A stretch of 64,000 bases of DNA, taken from assembly GCA_050084515.1 (NCBI GenBank), contig CM114271.1, positions 47,740,001-47,804,000 on the forward strand. Reading direction: 5' to 3'. Positions 1-12,674 of the stretch are shown here, one piece after another. Each line of letters starts with the position of its first letter. Position 1 is the first letter of the stretch. Made by a program: the position numbers and the translations under genes. This DNA comes from Blasia pusilla (lineage: Eukaryota; Marchantiophyta; Marchantiopsida; Blasiales). Below the pieces are notes generated by a model. It had not been told where the DNA came from. It saw only the letters and a program-made list of their open reading frames with translations, and ran no database searches.

Positions 1-3000
1 TTTCGTAATCGTGGGAGGCGGTCCAACTGGGGTTGAATTCGCCGCAGAACTTTATGATCTTGTACACGAGGATTTATCAACACTGTACCCACAGCTCAAA
101 CCTCACGTTAGTGTTACGCTGATCCAATCAGGAGACCACATTTTGAATTCGTAAGCGCTAACCTCAAACAAAAAGGAAATCGCTTTCTGTCCAATGAAGT
201 CGATCTTTTTGTCGTTTTTTTTGGGAGTTCTATCAGAGTGTGTCGTATCAAATAGCATATTGCAGTGGTCTCCTTGGTTCGAAAATTCAGGGGGTGTGGA
301 GTTTAGTGGTTTATGGTCCCGGCCAATGATTAAAATAATGGCGAATTGGTTTGTACAAGATTGGCATAGGAGAAGGACTTGAGAATAGTTTGGTGTGCCC
401 AAACTGTGTGATCATATGCGAAGTAGAAAAGTTACCTACTCATCTTTAGGAGATTTTCCTTCGTCGAGTAGGAGAATAGGACTACGTGAAGTCTAGCCTT
501 GCTCAAAAATCGTCTGGCCACTTGCAATTGAAGAATCCCCTTAAGATTGTCACTGGAAAGTCTCCAACACTGACTTCAGTTTTCTGCTCTCAGATTTGAC
601 GAAAGAATCAGTGAGTATGCAGAGCAGAAATTCAGTCGAGATGGAGTGAAGGTAAAGGTGAATTGTCGTGTTATGAAGGTCAACGAGCAAGACGTGCTTG
701 TAAAGGATAAGGCATCTGGGGAAGAAGTTCATGTCCCATTCGGAATGGCTGTCTGGTCAACTGGACTTGGAACTCGGCCTCTGGTTTCCAAATTTATGGA
801 GAAGATTGGCCAGGCATGGTTGTCTTTCCTTTGATTAAAAACTCACCGTGATCTGTTCCAATTTGGTTTTTAATTACCTACTTGTGATGTGGAAGGAGGA
901 CAAAGATTTCCACATTCCTGGACTTCTTCACATGCCACCCAATTGTAAATATTGATCAGGTTTACGGGAAAGCTCATCTGATCGACGAGATTGGATTTTG
1001 GGAGAATCATGTGCGCTTGTTCGTGACAAACCACCACACGAATTTTTTGTGAGATGTTAAATAACTCAGGTCGCTGTAGGAAATGTCGGCCGAACGTCAG
1101 CCCGAAGTTTGTTAATGAGGATGTATCTGCGTCCAGGAAACTCGCGCTCGAACTAGATCTCAGCTCTGCGAGACTTCCTTTAAATCGAAGAATTGTGGAC
1201 GAGTAGTTTACAGAGGAGAGACAAGCATTCAAGCTTGACGTTGTTGGGTATCGTAATTGGTGCAGGGCAACAGGAGAGTTCTTGCCACGGACGAATGGCT
1301 GCGTGTGAAAGGGTGCTCATACGTATGGGCAATTGGTGATTGTTCCACAATCGAGCAACGGAAAATTATGGTATGTTTGGTAGAAATACCGACTCCCAAA
1401 TAAGAAATAAGCAATGAGTCAAGTTTGCATTGGGATGAACCAACATGGTGATTCAGCTTAATCTTTGAAGTGGCAGCAGAGGGTAGTCAGGATGTTACGC
1501 GGTGCATGAGAGCTTCTCTGCTATCTGGAGTCCGTCTTCTTGTTTATGGTAAAACCTGTGTGAATGCAGGAAGATATAGGCCATCTGTTTGAGTTAGCTG
1601 ACATAGACAAGTCGGGAACGTTAAGCGTCGAAGAGTTCAAGAAGACGATGGAGCTGGTTCGCGAAAGGTATCCTCAGATCGACGTCTACATGAAGCGTCA
1701 CCAATTTAGACAGACGGTGGACCTAATGAAGCAGTCCGTGGAAGCTGGCGCTCATGGGGAGGCTGGAGTGCAGATGAGTCTCGATGAGTTTAAGAAGTCG
1801 CTTGGCCAAGTCGACTCCCAGATGAAATTATTTCCAGCTACTGCCCAGGTGAGGAAACGTTTCTCATAAACATGGTAAGACCTTTTCTGAATATGGTCAC
1901 CGGTATCGCAATGGCTTCCGGGTGGTCTATCAGATGGCTTATATGTCTTCTTGTCGTGAAGTTACTAGAGGAAGTTCTCGAGTCAGTGTGTCTTTATCGG
2001 TATTCGCTAGATGTGCTGGGTACGTTTCGCTCCTCGAAAAGGGTGATAGTAATGAGTGGAAATTAGCTCCTCATTCCCAAAGAACGAACCATCCCTGATT
2101 ACTCGCCATCAGGTGGATGTCGGTACTGCTTGACACTCATGCTCGGAAGCATTTTCACTCAATACCTTTGAGAGAACTCCTTTCAAATTTTCGACAAGGG
2201 TCTTTCTGCGCATAGTGTTTGACATAAGTCTTTCAAAGTTTTTATGGCTTGTTCATTTGCTACGTAGCACGGGCAGCAGTAATTTATTTTTTTACAACAT
2301 GGTCGCGTGCTAAAACTGGGACCATGTTTTGTTAAGCTCAAAAATTTCAACTGGTTTATTCAATAATGTCTACTGTTCGTGCAATGCACGGGCAATTTGG
2401 GTACTGCTTACCTCTATGGAAAATATGGCAAACGTAACACACCGTTGAAGTCTAAACAGTTTTAGTTTTTCTGTACGGAAGTGCCGTGTCGAAGATGCTA
2501 TAACTCTGACTTCAATCGTACAAGCAAAGGTGCCGTATTCTCGAGAGACGTAGCTCTGTGCCCTGCGAGAGAGCAGTACGAGGCCCTTCGTTGCAGAGGA
2601 TTTTGAGAAAGAAATGTTCGCCACCCTAACAGGTTGGAGTGCGGTTCTTTTGTTTGGAATCAATACTAGTAGTAGTAGGATAAAGTCAGCGAAATAGTCG
2701 CCGGTGTTAAGTTTAAGGTTCTCGTGATGCTGATTCAGGTTGCAGCACAGCAAGGAGAATATTTGGCGAAGTGTTTCAACGACTTGCCTAATACATCTAA
2801 AGCTCCTGAAGGACCCCTGCGTGTTCGCGGAGAGGGTCGTCATCGTTTCCGACCATTCCAGTACGTCGACGTTTTCTTAGCTCCCGTGATCGTTTTGACT
2901 AAAATTACGCTCGATTCTCGTTGTTGCGATCTGACTGTTGTGACTCATGTGAGAGAGTGCATGGAAGTAGTCGTGGATAATACCGGAGTGTATTCCTACT

Positions 3001-3669
3001 CATACCAACTGATCGATTCCACGTACGAGTTGGCGAGTGACATTGGATTTAACTAGCTGAATGTCCTCGAAAATGTGTTCTCAGGACTCTGTAAATGTGT
3101 TGCGCATCGCCAAGCGTAATAATTGATTGTCTTACGTCAAGCGCCTTAGTTACACGAAACGTTGTTACGAATGGCATCTCTCACATATTCCAACTTTCAC
3201 AGTGAGAGAATGGCTGACTTGATCGGGCATGACAACCTTAAATGAATGCTTATGCATGATTGGTGAAATGTGTCTACACGCAGATACAGGCATTTTGGAC
3301 AGTTTGCACCTTTAGGCAGTGAGCAATGCGGAGCTGAATTACCAGGGGATTGGGTGTCTATAGGCAAAAGTACTCAGTGGCTTTGGTATTCTGTCTATGC
3401 CAGGTGAAGCGCTGACCATCTTACCTCTACTATTGAAGTGTTTTCGTGCAGCTTAGTTCCTCGAACTATTGCAGCGCTGTGGAGTCTTAAATTTCTATTG
3501 TGCTTCCATTATTGTTTTTGTTGTAGGCTGACTATGTGTTATGTCCGATCATATCTCAATGACCTTGTTTGTCCGTCACAGTAAACAAGTGAGCTGGCGA
3601 ACTAGAGCATTGGTGTGCTTCGACTGGACAAAGCGTGCTTTTTTTGGTAGAGATTCTAGCCGCATGTGA
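1..3669 (+). CDS. NDB1: NDB-type external alternative NAD(P)H dehydrogenase, 5' truncated by window edge
   Basis: Type II NAD(P)H:ubiquinone oxidoreductase: a single-subunit, non-proton-pumping flavoenzyme on the outer face of the inner mitochondrial membrane that passes electrons from cytosolic NAD(P)H to ubiquinone. Seven exons join in frame at 1-150, 594-813, 1266-1370, 1570-1848, 2739-2860, 3284-3403 and 3582-3669 (TGA). The first visible exon holds the second Rossmann fold (VIVGGGPTGVEFAAEL). Exon 3 has the FAD-site motif VWAIGDC. Exon 4 has the EF-hand insertion DIDKSGTLSVEEF that marks the NDB class, with all calcium-loop positions present. Exon 5 has RGEGRHRFRPF, exon 6 GDWVSIGKSTQWLWYSVYA. 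The fold ends in IQSGD, with Gln where NADH-specific members have Glu, which suggests NADPH preference as in NDB1. The protein ends in SRM. No stops or frameshifts. The second intron starts with GC (814); the fourth is 890 nt (1849-2738). The N-terminus and first dinucleotide fold lie left of the window. Confidence 0.95.
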
Positions 3670-4591
3670 GATCGATGTACGACTAGAGTTAGAGGCGAGA
3701 TTGAATTTCTCCAGCGGGTTTTCCAGACTTTTTCTCTAGATTTGCTTGTAAATAATCTGGTCAGACAGTAGGTCCCTTTTCTACGTTGCAAAAAAAATAG
3801 TGAAGGATCTCTAGGTGAGTGAAATACCTTTGATAACACGCTGCAGAGGTTTCTATCATGACTCGGCTTTAATTTATCTCATAGATGAAGAGAAAAATGG
3901 ACACGTTTTTATGTACAGGTTCATTGCCTTGAAGTTACTAGTGTGGGGTCCTGGGGCGTGCTAATGAATTCTCACCAATCTTCTTGAGAATAGAAGACAC
4001 CACAAGATGGTAATGAAGGAATCCAGGGTAGGACAGAGGATTGTAATACCACATTCTTTCAAAATGTGCAACATTTCAGTGGGTCTCTCTCATCGGTATG
4101 AGATTGTGGCCAGAGTTGGGTTTTGTATATACAAGTGACGATGTAAGTTGAAGTTGAGAACGAGAAACTGCTAAACATGAGATGGGAAAGGCATTGGAAT
4201 GAGAGCCGGCGCATACCATATTCATACAAATAGCAGTATACATCAATGGGTCTCAGTTTCGCGGTCATTTATTTTATTGTTCTTCGTTAGATACTTTCTC
4301 AAACCGCACGGAATAGATTTGTTTTCGTGGGATGGTAATTTTCGAAATCATCCAATTTAAGTGTACTTGCCAATTAGCAAGGACATGCAAATTTCAAATA
4401 GTATTTCGATATTTCCGAGCTAGATATATTCGTCTTGTGCGTCAGTTGTCTTATCGAACGGTCATTGGACTCTCAATGCAAGAGTGTAAATTTCATCGAG
4501 AATTGTGTCCTTGACGAGAGGACTGTGAACCCTAAACTTCAATACCACCATTGTTCGAGCCGATTGCCCAACGCCGATGTGCTTTCCTCAC

Positions 4592-6992
4592 GCATGATCG
4601 TAAGCGGACCCTCGTCTCCGCATTGCATCAATTTCTCGAACGGCGATAGTACTTCCGTCCCACCGATAACCTGTGTTATCTCGCCCTGCAGCAACAACGA
4701 TCTTTGACCTATCAGTTAACGTAGTAATGGTCAAAAACCTTCGGGACATCCAGTGTTTTCTAAGCTTCCAAGTGTTTTCAGGGCATCGAATACATTTCCG
4801 TGGCCTCAACTGGGCCCCGAACAAATGCTTCTTCCTGGCCTCGACAAGTTGATCGTAGTGTAGTTCTTGAATCCTTCGAGGCGAAAGGAGGAGGTGGTTT
4901 GGTGCCGAACCTTCTTGAGTAAACACTTTCTTGAGCGAGGAAATTGCCGAATTACCTTGCCACACTGAAAAATCTGACTGTTTTTTTCCCGGGTATGAGT
5001 TTTTGCGATGACCATGTCGTAGCCCATTTGACTGGTTTTTATTCAACCTAAGTTTTACTAGATTAAATTTTTTCACTTTAAACGGATGAAACAGATAAAT
5101 CCCCTCGAGATATATCACTTGCAACTCCAAAAGTATTAGATCCTACTAATTTCATTAGGTCCAAATTTAAAAATATTCTATTTATTGAACTTTTGACATT
5201 GGAAATAAAATTATGCTTATTTAAGTTACTGAATACGGCAGAAGGCATCACGTGCACTTCTCTCCCTGCATGTTATCTGATGATGGAAGAATAACGTAAG
5301 CTTAACATTGTGACAGGCTGGACAATCGTCCTTCGGTACAACTTCAAAAAAGGTGCGCACTCTTGGACGGGTGGAGAAAGTAATTAACATAGACGTACAT
5401 AGGACACGTGGCCAAGGAAAAAAAAGAAGGCCAATGGCCATAATGAACTGGTCAAAAGTCAAACCTGATACACGACCATAACGTGAGATGTGTCACAGAC
5501 CCTGTCCACGGACCGCGTCAAAGCCTATTTTTCCAACGAGTTCCTATCAGGGTCCGGGTAGTTTTTTGGCGAGAACCGGTACATTCCCGGTCTCTACAGA
5601 CGAGAACAATCCTGAATCCGGCCGGCTAAAGAGATACAAATACAAATGAGAACTCTGTATTCTGCCGGTTTTTGGCCGTTGATTTGCAAAGTGAATCGTG
5701 AATTCTAAATTTCTTCCCCGGTTCTCCCCGGACATTGGTTCCCATCCTGACGTCCAGTCCAGTTTGCTTGCGTATGTTTTGTACATGTACTCATCAGTTA
5801 ACTTGTTCTGCACTGGAGAACCATGCATGAAGAAAGAGGAGTGAAATATGTAGCACAGTGACATAACCACACGCCCAACAAGCTGTGTAAAACACTTTCT
5901 GGCGTAGCGAGATTCTTGTTCAAGATGTGAGGTACCGGTAGTAAGTAATTAACAAATTAGGAATGGTGAATGTTCACTGAAAACTTGTAGGAGCATTCTC
6001 ACCATCATTTTGAGAAGTGTTCACATCAAATCCCTCCTGCGAACACCGCAGATGATAAAAGTAGACTAGAGTAGATCAGTTTTGAAATGTAAGAGTTGAC
6101 CATTCTCGTAAATAAGTATTTGCTAGAATTTAAAAAGAAAACAAACAAAGGAACATACTAATCAAAACACCAACAACATACAGCGCATACAAAGAATACT
6201 CATATGAGGAGAGGTAGAAAGGACATACGCCACTAGGAGTCAACCAAAGACCAAAGTACGATCGTGCATGAAGCGAAGAAGTTGAGATGACTGCGAATTC
6301 TAATGTATTAGAGTTTCACCGGATATCCACCTTAAACGATACAAGCATCTGAAAGCAATCACGCAGACTAACGATTGCAATTACCAACACACTGAAAGAA
6401 AACAAGTCAGAGCTTACGCCCATTCCTGGACCACCATCACCTTTTGCTTGTTTGTTTTTAATGCGTCAAAGAAAACACCGAACCGAGATTTCTGATCTGG
6501 CAAGTTAGGCTGTCCAACAACGGAGGGAACGGGACTGAAGAAACCGTGGGAAGACTAATTCTAAAGTAGATACTGACGTAAAGATGCAGTCATTCAGCTG
6601 TAATTTCGACCGCGACAGGATTGAACACGTGCAGAGTGAAATGGATTTAAACATCAGGAAGTGCCGAATCCATACAAACTCACCAGAATCTTCCTCGATC
6701 TGGATTTTGAGTTTTCGAATGAATCGTGAGGCTTTTGCCCGATGTGCGGTCCTCGATTCGCTCCGTGATTGTATGTTTTTCGGTAGTTGGCAGCACCCTC
6801 ATTCTTTCCGAATCTTGATTGAGGTGAATATTGGTCAACAGCCATAAACACCAATGTGAAAAGTAGGCTGCATGTGATGAGAAGAAACAGTCCCTGATAT
6901 CTGCCAAATCGTTTACATGATCCACTTGCCTTGCCACGGTACACGCTTGTCTGTGAGTTGCCTCTATTACTGGCTATATGGGTGTTCCCCAT
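4592..6992 (-). CDS. unrecognised multi-exon gene with N-terminal signal anchor (partial model)
   Basis: Three segments behave like exons. Exon 6684-6992 starts with ATG, encodes 103 residues and ends at a consensus GTGAGT donor. It has a short basic N-terminus, then a hydrophobic stretch GLFLLITCSLLFTLVFMAVD (about residues 34-53), then a hydrophilic Asn/Lys/Ser-rich stem: the layout of a Golgi type II membrane protein. Exon 6418-6554 can follow in phase (weak acceptor) and ends at GTAAGC. Exon 4592-4964 has a good acceptor (TTTTTCAG), stays open for 124 codons and ends at GTGAGG. It contains RPRKCIRCPENTWKLRKHW and GRDNTGYRWDGSTIAVREID. I do not recognise the family; a Golgi glycosyltransferase is a guess from the topology. 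Exons between 4965 and 6417 and the 3' end were not resolved. The gene would be convergent with the NDB gene at 3669. Confidence 0.45.
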
Positions 6993-8400
6993 TACGGTAC
7001 CTACTATAGCCTGCGTGCTCTCTACTGCTCGTCAAACCTGCACGAATATGCAATATAAAGACACGATTAGCTACTAGACTGATGTAAACTCTGTCGATAT
7101 GATAGCTTCTTTGGCTAGACTAAAATCCACTTGTTCATGCTCTAGAAATACCCTACCACACACGCCACGTAAGCATGCCAATCTGTCTGACCGAGTTTTT
7201 GGATGACATTATTTTAGTTTCCTCTAACTTCCTGAGCAAAGGTGGCAATAAGTCCCAACATTCCGCATAACTTCAGAAATTGACAGCCCGACTAAAAGAG
7301 AATTTTCCCATTTCGTAAAACCAAGTCTCCAAAGGCTTATAGCTTTCAAATCAGCTACGGGAAGACGATTAATTTGAAGTAAGTTCGAGAGTGGCGCCGG
7401 GACGGAGAATCGATGCGGCAGACTACGAAACTCAATTCTGCCCGAGAAGTAACGAATAGAAAACTCTCTCGTAACACAGTCTTTCCTTTACAATGAAAAT
7501 ATGAGGAAACAGATGCCAGTCACTACTTTGCGAGCGTTTCTTGGGAAGAGAATTTCCTTGAATGAGCGCTTAGTCTTCCAAACGGGTAGAAAATGGAAAC
7601 GAAGAGAAATGTCTTGCAATCGACCAGCGTCCTACGGCCCCACCCCCGGTTAACGTCTTAAAACATCCTCCGAGTGAACCGAACACCAACGAAAGATAAT
7701 TGCCTGTACTCGACGCGTGGCTTATCTTAAAGCATGCGACACTAGGAGACTACAAATGTAAGGGGTGGGCGTCGAAGACCTCAACACTCAAACGAAAGGA
7801 ATCCACCGTCAACATCTCCATCTTACCGCGTGCAAGACATAAACTCTTTCGAACGAAAGTACGTACATCTTCAATATCTCCATCTCGTCAGCATGGCACA
7901 TCCCCCACACAATCGCGAAGTCCCTCAAAACAACAGCGACTCCTCCCACACGCGAACGGTTTCGCCGCACAAGCACCTTCCTCCTTCAGTTTCTTCTCCA
8001 AATTGCAGGCAATGACCCGAATTATTCACAATTGAAGAGACAGAAAGACGATCAAGAACACACACATCGCCTTTCAAGCACAAACTAAATTTCCCCAACA
8101 GAACGAAATCACCTCTCTCACATCCAGCGATTCCACCACAGCCACACGCACCATTACTGTCCCTCCGTCCTTCGAAATCTACCTACAGCGCCGGGATATG
8201 TACAATCGTAAACACCACGGGACGCAGCGAAGACCCTCTACTGCGGAAACGGACGGTTGGTGGATGCAAAATCGCGAATTCCCGGGGAGGGGCCGCGGGC
8301 AGCGTGAAGCGCGAGATGACGAGGACGCGCCTCGTCATCTTATGAAGAAGCGAGTGGGAAGGTGAGAAGTCAGGCGAGTGGGAGGGACGGCTTCTCAATC
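6993..8400. other. upstream region without convincing gene; GC-rich patch at 8230-8350
   Basis: This is the likely 5' flank of the minus-strand gene starting at 6992. The short reading frames here (for example 7700-8035, low-complexity and Ser/His/Lys-rich) show no domain and no splice structure. A CpG-rich stretch around 8230-8350 could be a promoter or an untranslated first exon, but no TATA box or start site could be fixed. Confidence 0.35.
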
Positions 8401-9086
8401 GGTACCAGTAACTCTAGTGGTACTCCATTATTTTTTTCTTCTCGCAAATGTGATGATACTACTTGACATAGTATCCTAGTTAGGGGCATGTCTTTTGACA
8501 CTAAATTATCTAGTGTATCAAATCGAATAAAATCTTTTTCACTACACATTAATAGGAAGGTGTCCATTTTGCAATCAAGGTGTGAAACATAACCAATTTG
8601 TAATTACAAACCTGCATCAAAGTTAGTCCCTTGTTCAAGGACTAATCAAATAGGGAGGGAGAGTGTTCATTAATGTCCCCCTTCGGCCTTTGATTTTGGC
8701 CCTCAATTCAAACATGGGTATGAACTTCAGATCGGTGTTTGACTAATTATTCATCAAAATGGCTTGGTGGGGGCTTATTACACATTATGCAACTTTTGGT
8801 TCCCAAAACAAATCTTGGAGCTTGGAATCGCATTTCGTGTCTCATGGCTAGCGTTTATTTTAAGTCTTGACTTATGTTAGGCATCTCATGGTTGTCTTGC
8901 CAATCATTCCATTTCATGACTAGTCTCGTGGTGTCTTGCCCATCTTGACTACTCGCTAGTTCCTTGGTGCTTGGCTCTAAGATCTCAAACCTTGCTTGCC
9001 TTGCCTTTGTTCTTGTGAGTAACTATGACCTAAGGCTAATCTTAGGAAAGATGCATGTCTCGCTTAGTATTAGTCTCCCACCGGTT
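8401..9086. other. AT-rich intergenic sequence, nothing recognised
   Basis: No open frame with protein-like content, no RNA gene and no clear repeat boundary was seen. It may be old transposon debris bordering the solo LTR that follows. Confidence 0.3.
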
Positions 9087-9090
9087 CCGT

Positions 9091-10360
9091 TGTCGTGTCG
9101 AGAGCCTTTCTTCGAGCAAGGGCGGGCCTTCTAGCTGCGGTAGATGCGGTCGATGCAAGGTGAACTCTCTAATAAGTTCTCCTTTTTCAATACAAAATTA
9201 TGATGTACACTCTCCATTCTCTCACGACAGATATCACAAATGGAAGTGCCGAGGCGATCACTTCTTCGTAACATCGGACCCCGAAATTCCTAACTATAAA
9301 ATCCCTATAAACTATTTTACGCTTGTACACAAGGAAGATAGCACAACTAGTGTTAAACCCTACTTGAGCAGGCCTATTGACATCCATGGATCGCTATATA
9401 AGGACATACAAAGTACAATCCCATGTCCTTCCATATGTGACAATAGGAAGAATCACCGGAGTTGGAGATTGCATGACCTGGTTCATGAACGCCTTCCGAA
9501 AGTGATAAACTAAATAGCGAGTGAACCAGTGCCTATCCACAAAGAGTACCTTAAGGTAAGGATTGAGGAAAAGAAAGTCGGGCACAACTCGTGCTCCACC
9601 CCTATCCATGCTTGACAGACATTCTCTACTCTCCTCAAGAATGGGTTTTGGCGGGGTTATTCTCCCAAGAGGGGTAATCCACTCTCATTGGGAAAGTAAC
9701 AAGCCAAAACATCCGCTATTTTAGTATGACTAAACTCTTCTAGGGTGACAAACCTCTCATCCCCACACACACACACCACACTCTAGAAACATCTCGAAGA
9801 ATAGACCATGGTCAAGTTATTCTCCCAAGAGGGGTGATCCACTCTCATTGGAAGAGCAAGCAATCCCAAAGCCATACACTCAAGAGAGACACGAGAGACT
9901 CAAGATGTGGAATAGAAGGTGATGAACCCTTGAAGGTCCCTCCTCTTTATATACTCACAAGGGATCCACAAGAGTATGAAATAGAGCTTATCTTATCTTG
10001 TGTCACATGGCTTCCTCTCAAGGCTTAGCCAATCATATTTTGACACAAGTAGATTTCTTCTTATCTCTTCCAAAATATCCTCTTTTACCCACTTGATATT
10101 TTCCAAATTACTCCAACTAACCTAACCACCAACCAAGACTACTTTTGCTTTTCATTAAAGCAACTACTTTACTTTTATAAAGTCATCTTTTATTTATTAC
10201 CTCATTTTCCTAAAGTTGGGCTCGTATAAAAGAGGCACCATAAAGAGGTTTAAACATAAGAATCTCCTTTTTCTAAGCCAATTTACTTAATACTAATGAA
10301 ACTCTATCTAACACTTAATGACGAAGGAGTTTACATACTGGTTGATTTTACTATACGACA
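9091..10360 (-). mobile_element. solo LTR of gypsy family F (copy 1)
   Basis: A 1270-bp sequence matching the reverse complement of the LTRs at 44107-45381 and 51331-52605. It starts TGTCGTGTCGAG and ends ACTATACGACA, so in LTR orientation it runs TGTCG...CGACA. It is flanked by a perfect 4-bp target duplication CCGT (9087-9090 and 10361-10364), and no internal gag-pol is attached. This is the product expected from recombination between the two LTRs of a full element. A 66-residue open frame at 9187-9387 recurs in all LTR copies but is simply LTR sequence. Confidence 0.9.
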
Positions 10361-10622
10361 CCGTCGCCATTCCTAGTCTAGTAGCTAGCTAGTTTAGGTT
10401 TTGAATTTGGTGGATCACACCATAGTCTTTCCTACTTGGACCCACGATCATGACTCGCTTCCTAGATCCTTGCCAGCATGAACTCCATAGACTTATATAT
10501 TTGTGACGTCATGTATCTGCGATATAATATTCATTTTATAATAGAGATTTTGGGACAAAAATTTACAACTACATTCGGGGAGAATTTGCAAGTCTCAAGA
10601 GCTGCACTACAACCATAACAAA

Positions 10623-12480
10623 TGTCGTGCGCCTACTCTCCTTGAACGTCAATCTTAGTGTCACCGAAGCGTAGGCTCAGTAGGACACGCTCTCATCGCC
10701 AACCTGCACCCAAATGCACTCACGATAGTCTGGCTCTGGGTCAAGCGACCTTCCAACCCACCGAGTCCTCAACTCGGCATCTCATCAAGCTCAACCTTCC
10801 CTCATCCCTAGGTTCCCTACACGGGCAAGCCTTCCGAGACTTGGGACAAACTTTTTGGTTAGTCTAGGCACCTCAAACGGCATTTGCGCGCCTAGCGGTC
10901 CCAACTATCCAACAGACCTTGCATGAGCCCCTAACCGAGACTCAAAAATATGAGTCACAAGTTGGAATCCAATAGGGATCTCCGAAATCCCTCTATTGAA
11001 CTTGGTTTGGGTTTTGAAGCCCAACACCAAACTCACAATCCGTTCCGTGCCCTTGGGTCGCCCCACGGCACCCAAAGTGGCGTTCGAGTGCCAAGCACTC
11101 TTAGAGACCTTCCCCCTTACTAGTACTTCTAGGAAACTCCGGGGTCCCCCTACCTTTGGGAAAGACCACCCGGGCCCCTCTTTTTGGCCCTCAACCGGAC
11201 TCTTCTTACAGTTAGTTTTGGCCCATATCTCAACCTTTTCACAAGAATTTGCAAAGTTCTTCAATGCATTGGAACCGGCTTGACATAAGCTTTCCAACGC
11301 TACCTTACGTGTCCCAAACGCTTCTTGGGACTCAAAGTTATGGTCAAAAGTACAGTCAGAAACTCCCAAGCGCTGCCCGCGTCTCAAGTCCGGTTTTCAT
11401 CCCTTGGCCCCGTCTCGTCCAAGACTTGACTTCTCTCAAGTTTGAGTACCGCATTTGGTTCTGGTTTCCTGGTCACGACCATAACACACAAAACACTCAA
11501 AACGCTCACCTCGCTCGCGTCTCGCCCTCGTGTTTCCTTAACTCCCAAAGCGCAAACCATCCTAGCATGAGCTCGCTAGAGTTCGGATGTTCCGCTTGGC
11601 GCCTATTTGATTATGAGGGTTGCGACACTCATCCCTCTTTAGAGGTTGATGCCCTCATCAACGCAAACCTTTTTAATGTCAAGTCATTGTGGGAAGCCAA
11701 CCCCTTGACATCAAATGGCGTTCAAGTAGCTAACCCGCAATTCCTCTTTTGGCTTAAGTTTTAGGTTGTCGCTTGCAACACTTAGCATCATTTAGCATCT
11801 CCTCTTCGATGAGCCTGGACCGATTCTCAACTGATCTAACCTATCAAAGGTTAGATAACTAAGGTTGCTACCTAAAACTTCTCGTGCTAATAACTTGTAA
11901 ACATCTTACCTGTTTACACGATCCACAATTCGTACTACTCTTGGGTCGTTCTTGTATTCGACTTAGGCGCGTCACTAAGTTCACTCATACAGTCACGAGT
12001 ATTGAAGATTGAGTTACAATCAAGCTCATGAGACATCTGAATTGCTACATTTGGCACTCACACCAAGTAGGGAAGTGTAATCTTGGTTAGTCAGTTAAGC
12101 ACGATTATCTTAACTAGGGTTAGTTAATCACAGTTAGTCTAACTCAAGACTATGGTTAAGGGTAGGATAAGGGTTGCTTGTACATACCCTATATAATTGA
12201 GAAGAGGAACAGCCTCCACTTATTCTCTCATTGCAAATTTTGTTCTCCATGGTGGTGTGTGTGTGTGTGAGCCATTTTCCACCAGTTATGCTTGTTTAGC
12301 AATTTTCCACAACGAGTGAGATCACCCCAAGCCCCAAGAAAGAGCGATCTGCCCCGACGACGCTAGGGCAAGCCCAAGTGCTAGTTTCCAAGCACTTGGT
12401 CTTGTTTTAGGTACTTATCCGAATACCAGCTCTCGCCTCAAATACTCCTTGTTTATCCTCTTGACTTACATCCTAAGCAT
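10623..12480 (-). repeat. 3' LTR and 3' untranslated part of element C (inner boundary uncertain)
   Basis: Begins TGTCGTGCGCC at 10623 and matches 19499-19579 for about 80 bp before the other copy is cut by element E. Because the partner LTR is truncated, the inner end of this LTR cannot be fixed; the stretch 10705-12480 has no protein similarity on the element strand. It holds a (GT)n run near 12254-12270. The several open frames on the plus strand here are LTR sequence read by chance. Confidence 0.6.
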
Positions 12481-12674
12481 ACAAAGAACTATTCATTGCC
12501 ATGCCCTACCAAAGACAAATTACAAATAACACACGCATCGAATCTCCAAATTCATGCATCCTTTATTGCAACACTAGCCTGCTCTAGTTACAACGGCCTT
12601 TGGCCCAAGCTTCCTATGGCACAAGTCATGTCTCTAGCTTCTCCATGTACTAACGCATGTGCTTCCCTTGCAAC

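Noticed and set aside
3670-4590. Terminal exons of the unrecognised minus-strand gene
   Set aside because: Frames at 4059-4268 are possible, but no acceptor in the right phase or recognisable sequence was found, so they were not called.
7700-8035. 111-residue plus-strand frame as a gene
   Set aside because: Low-complexity composition, no domain, no splice or promoter support.
9187-9387. Conserved 66-residue frame recurring at 52309, 57513 and near 45090
   Set aside because: It lies inside the F LTRs, and its conservation reflects LTR copies rather than a protein.
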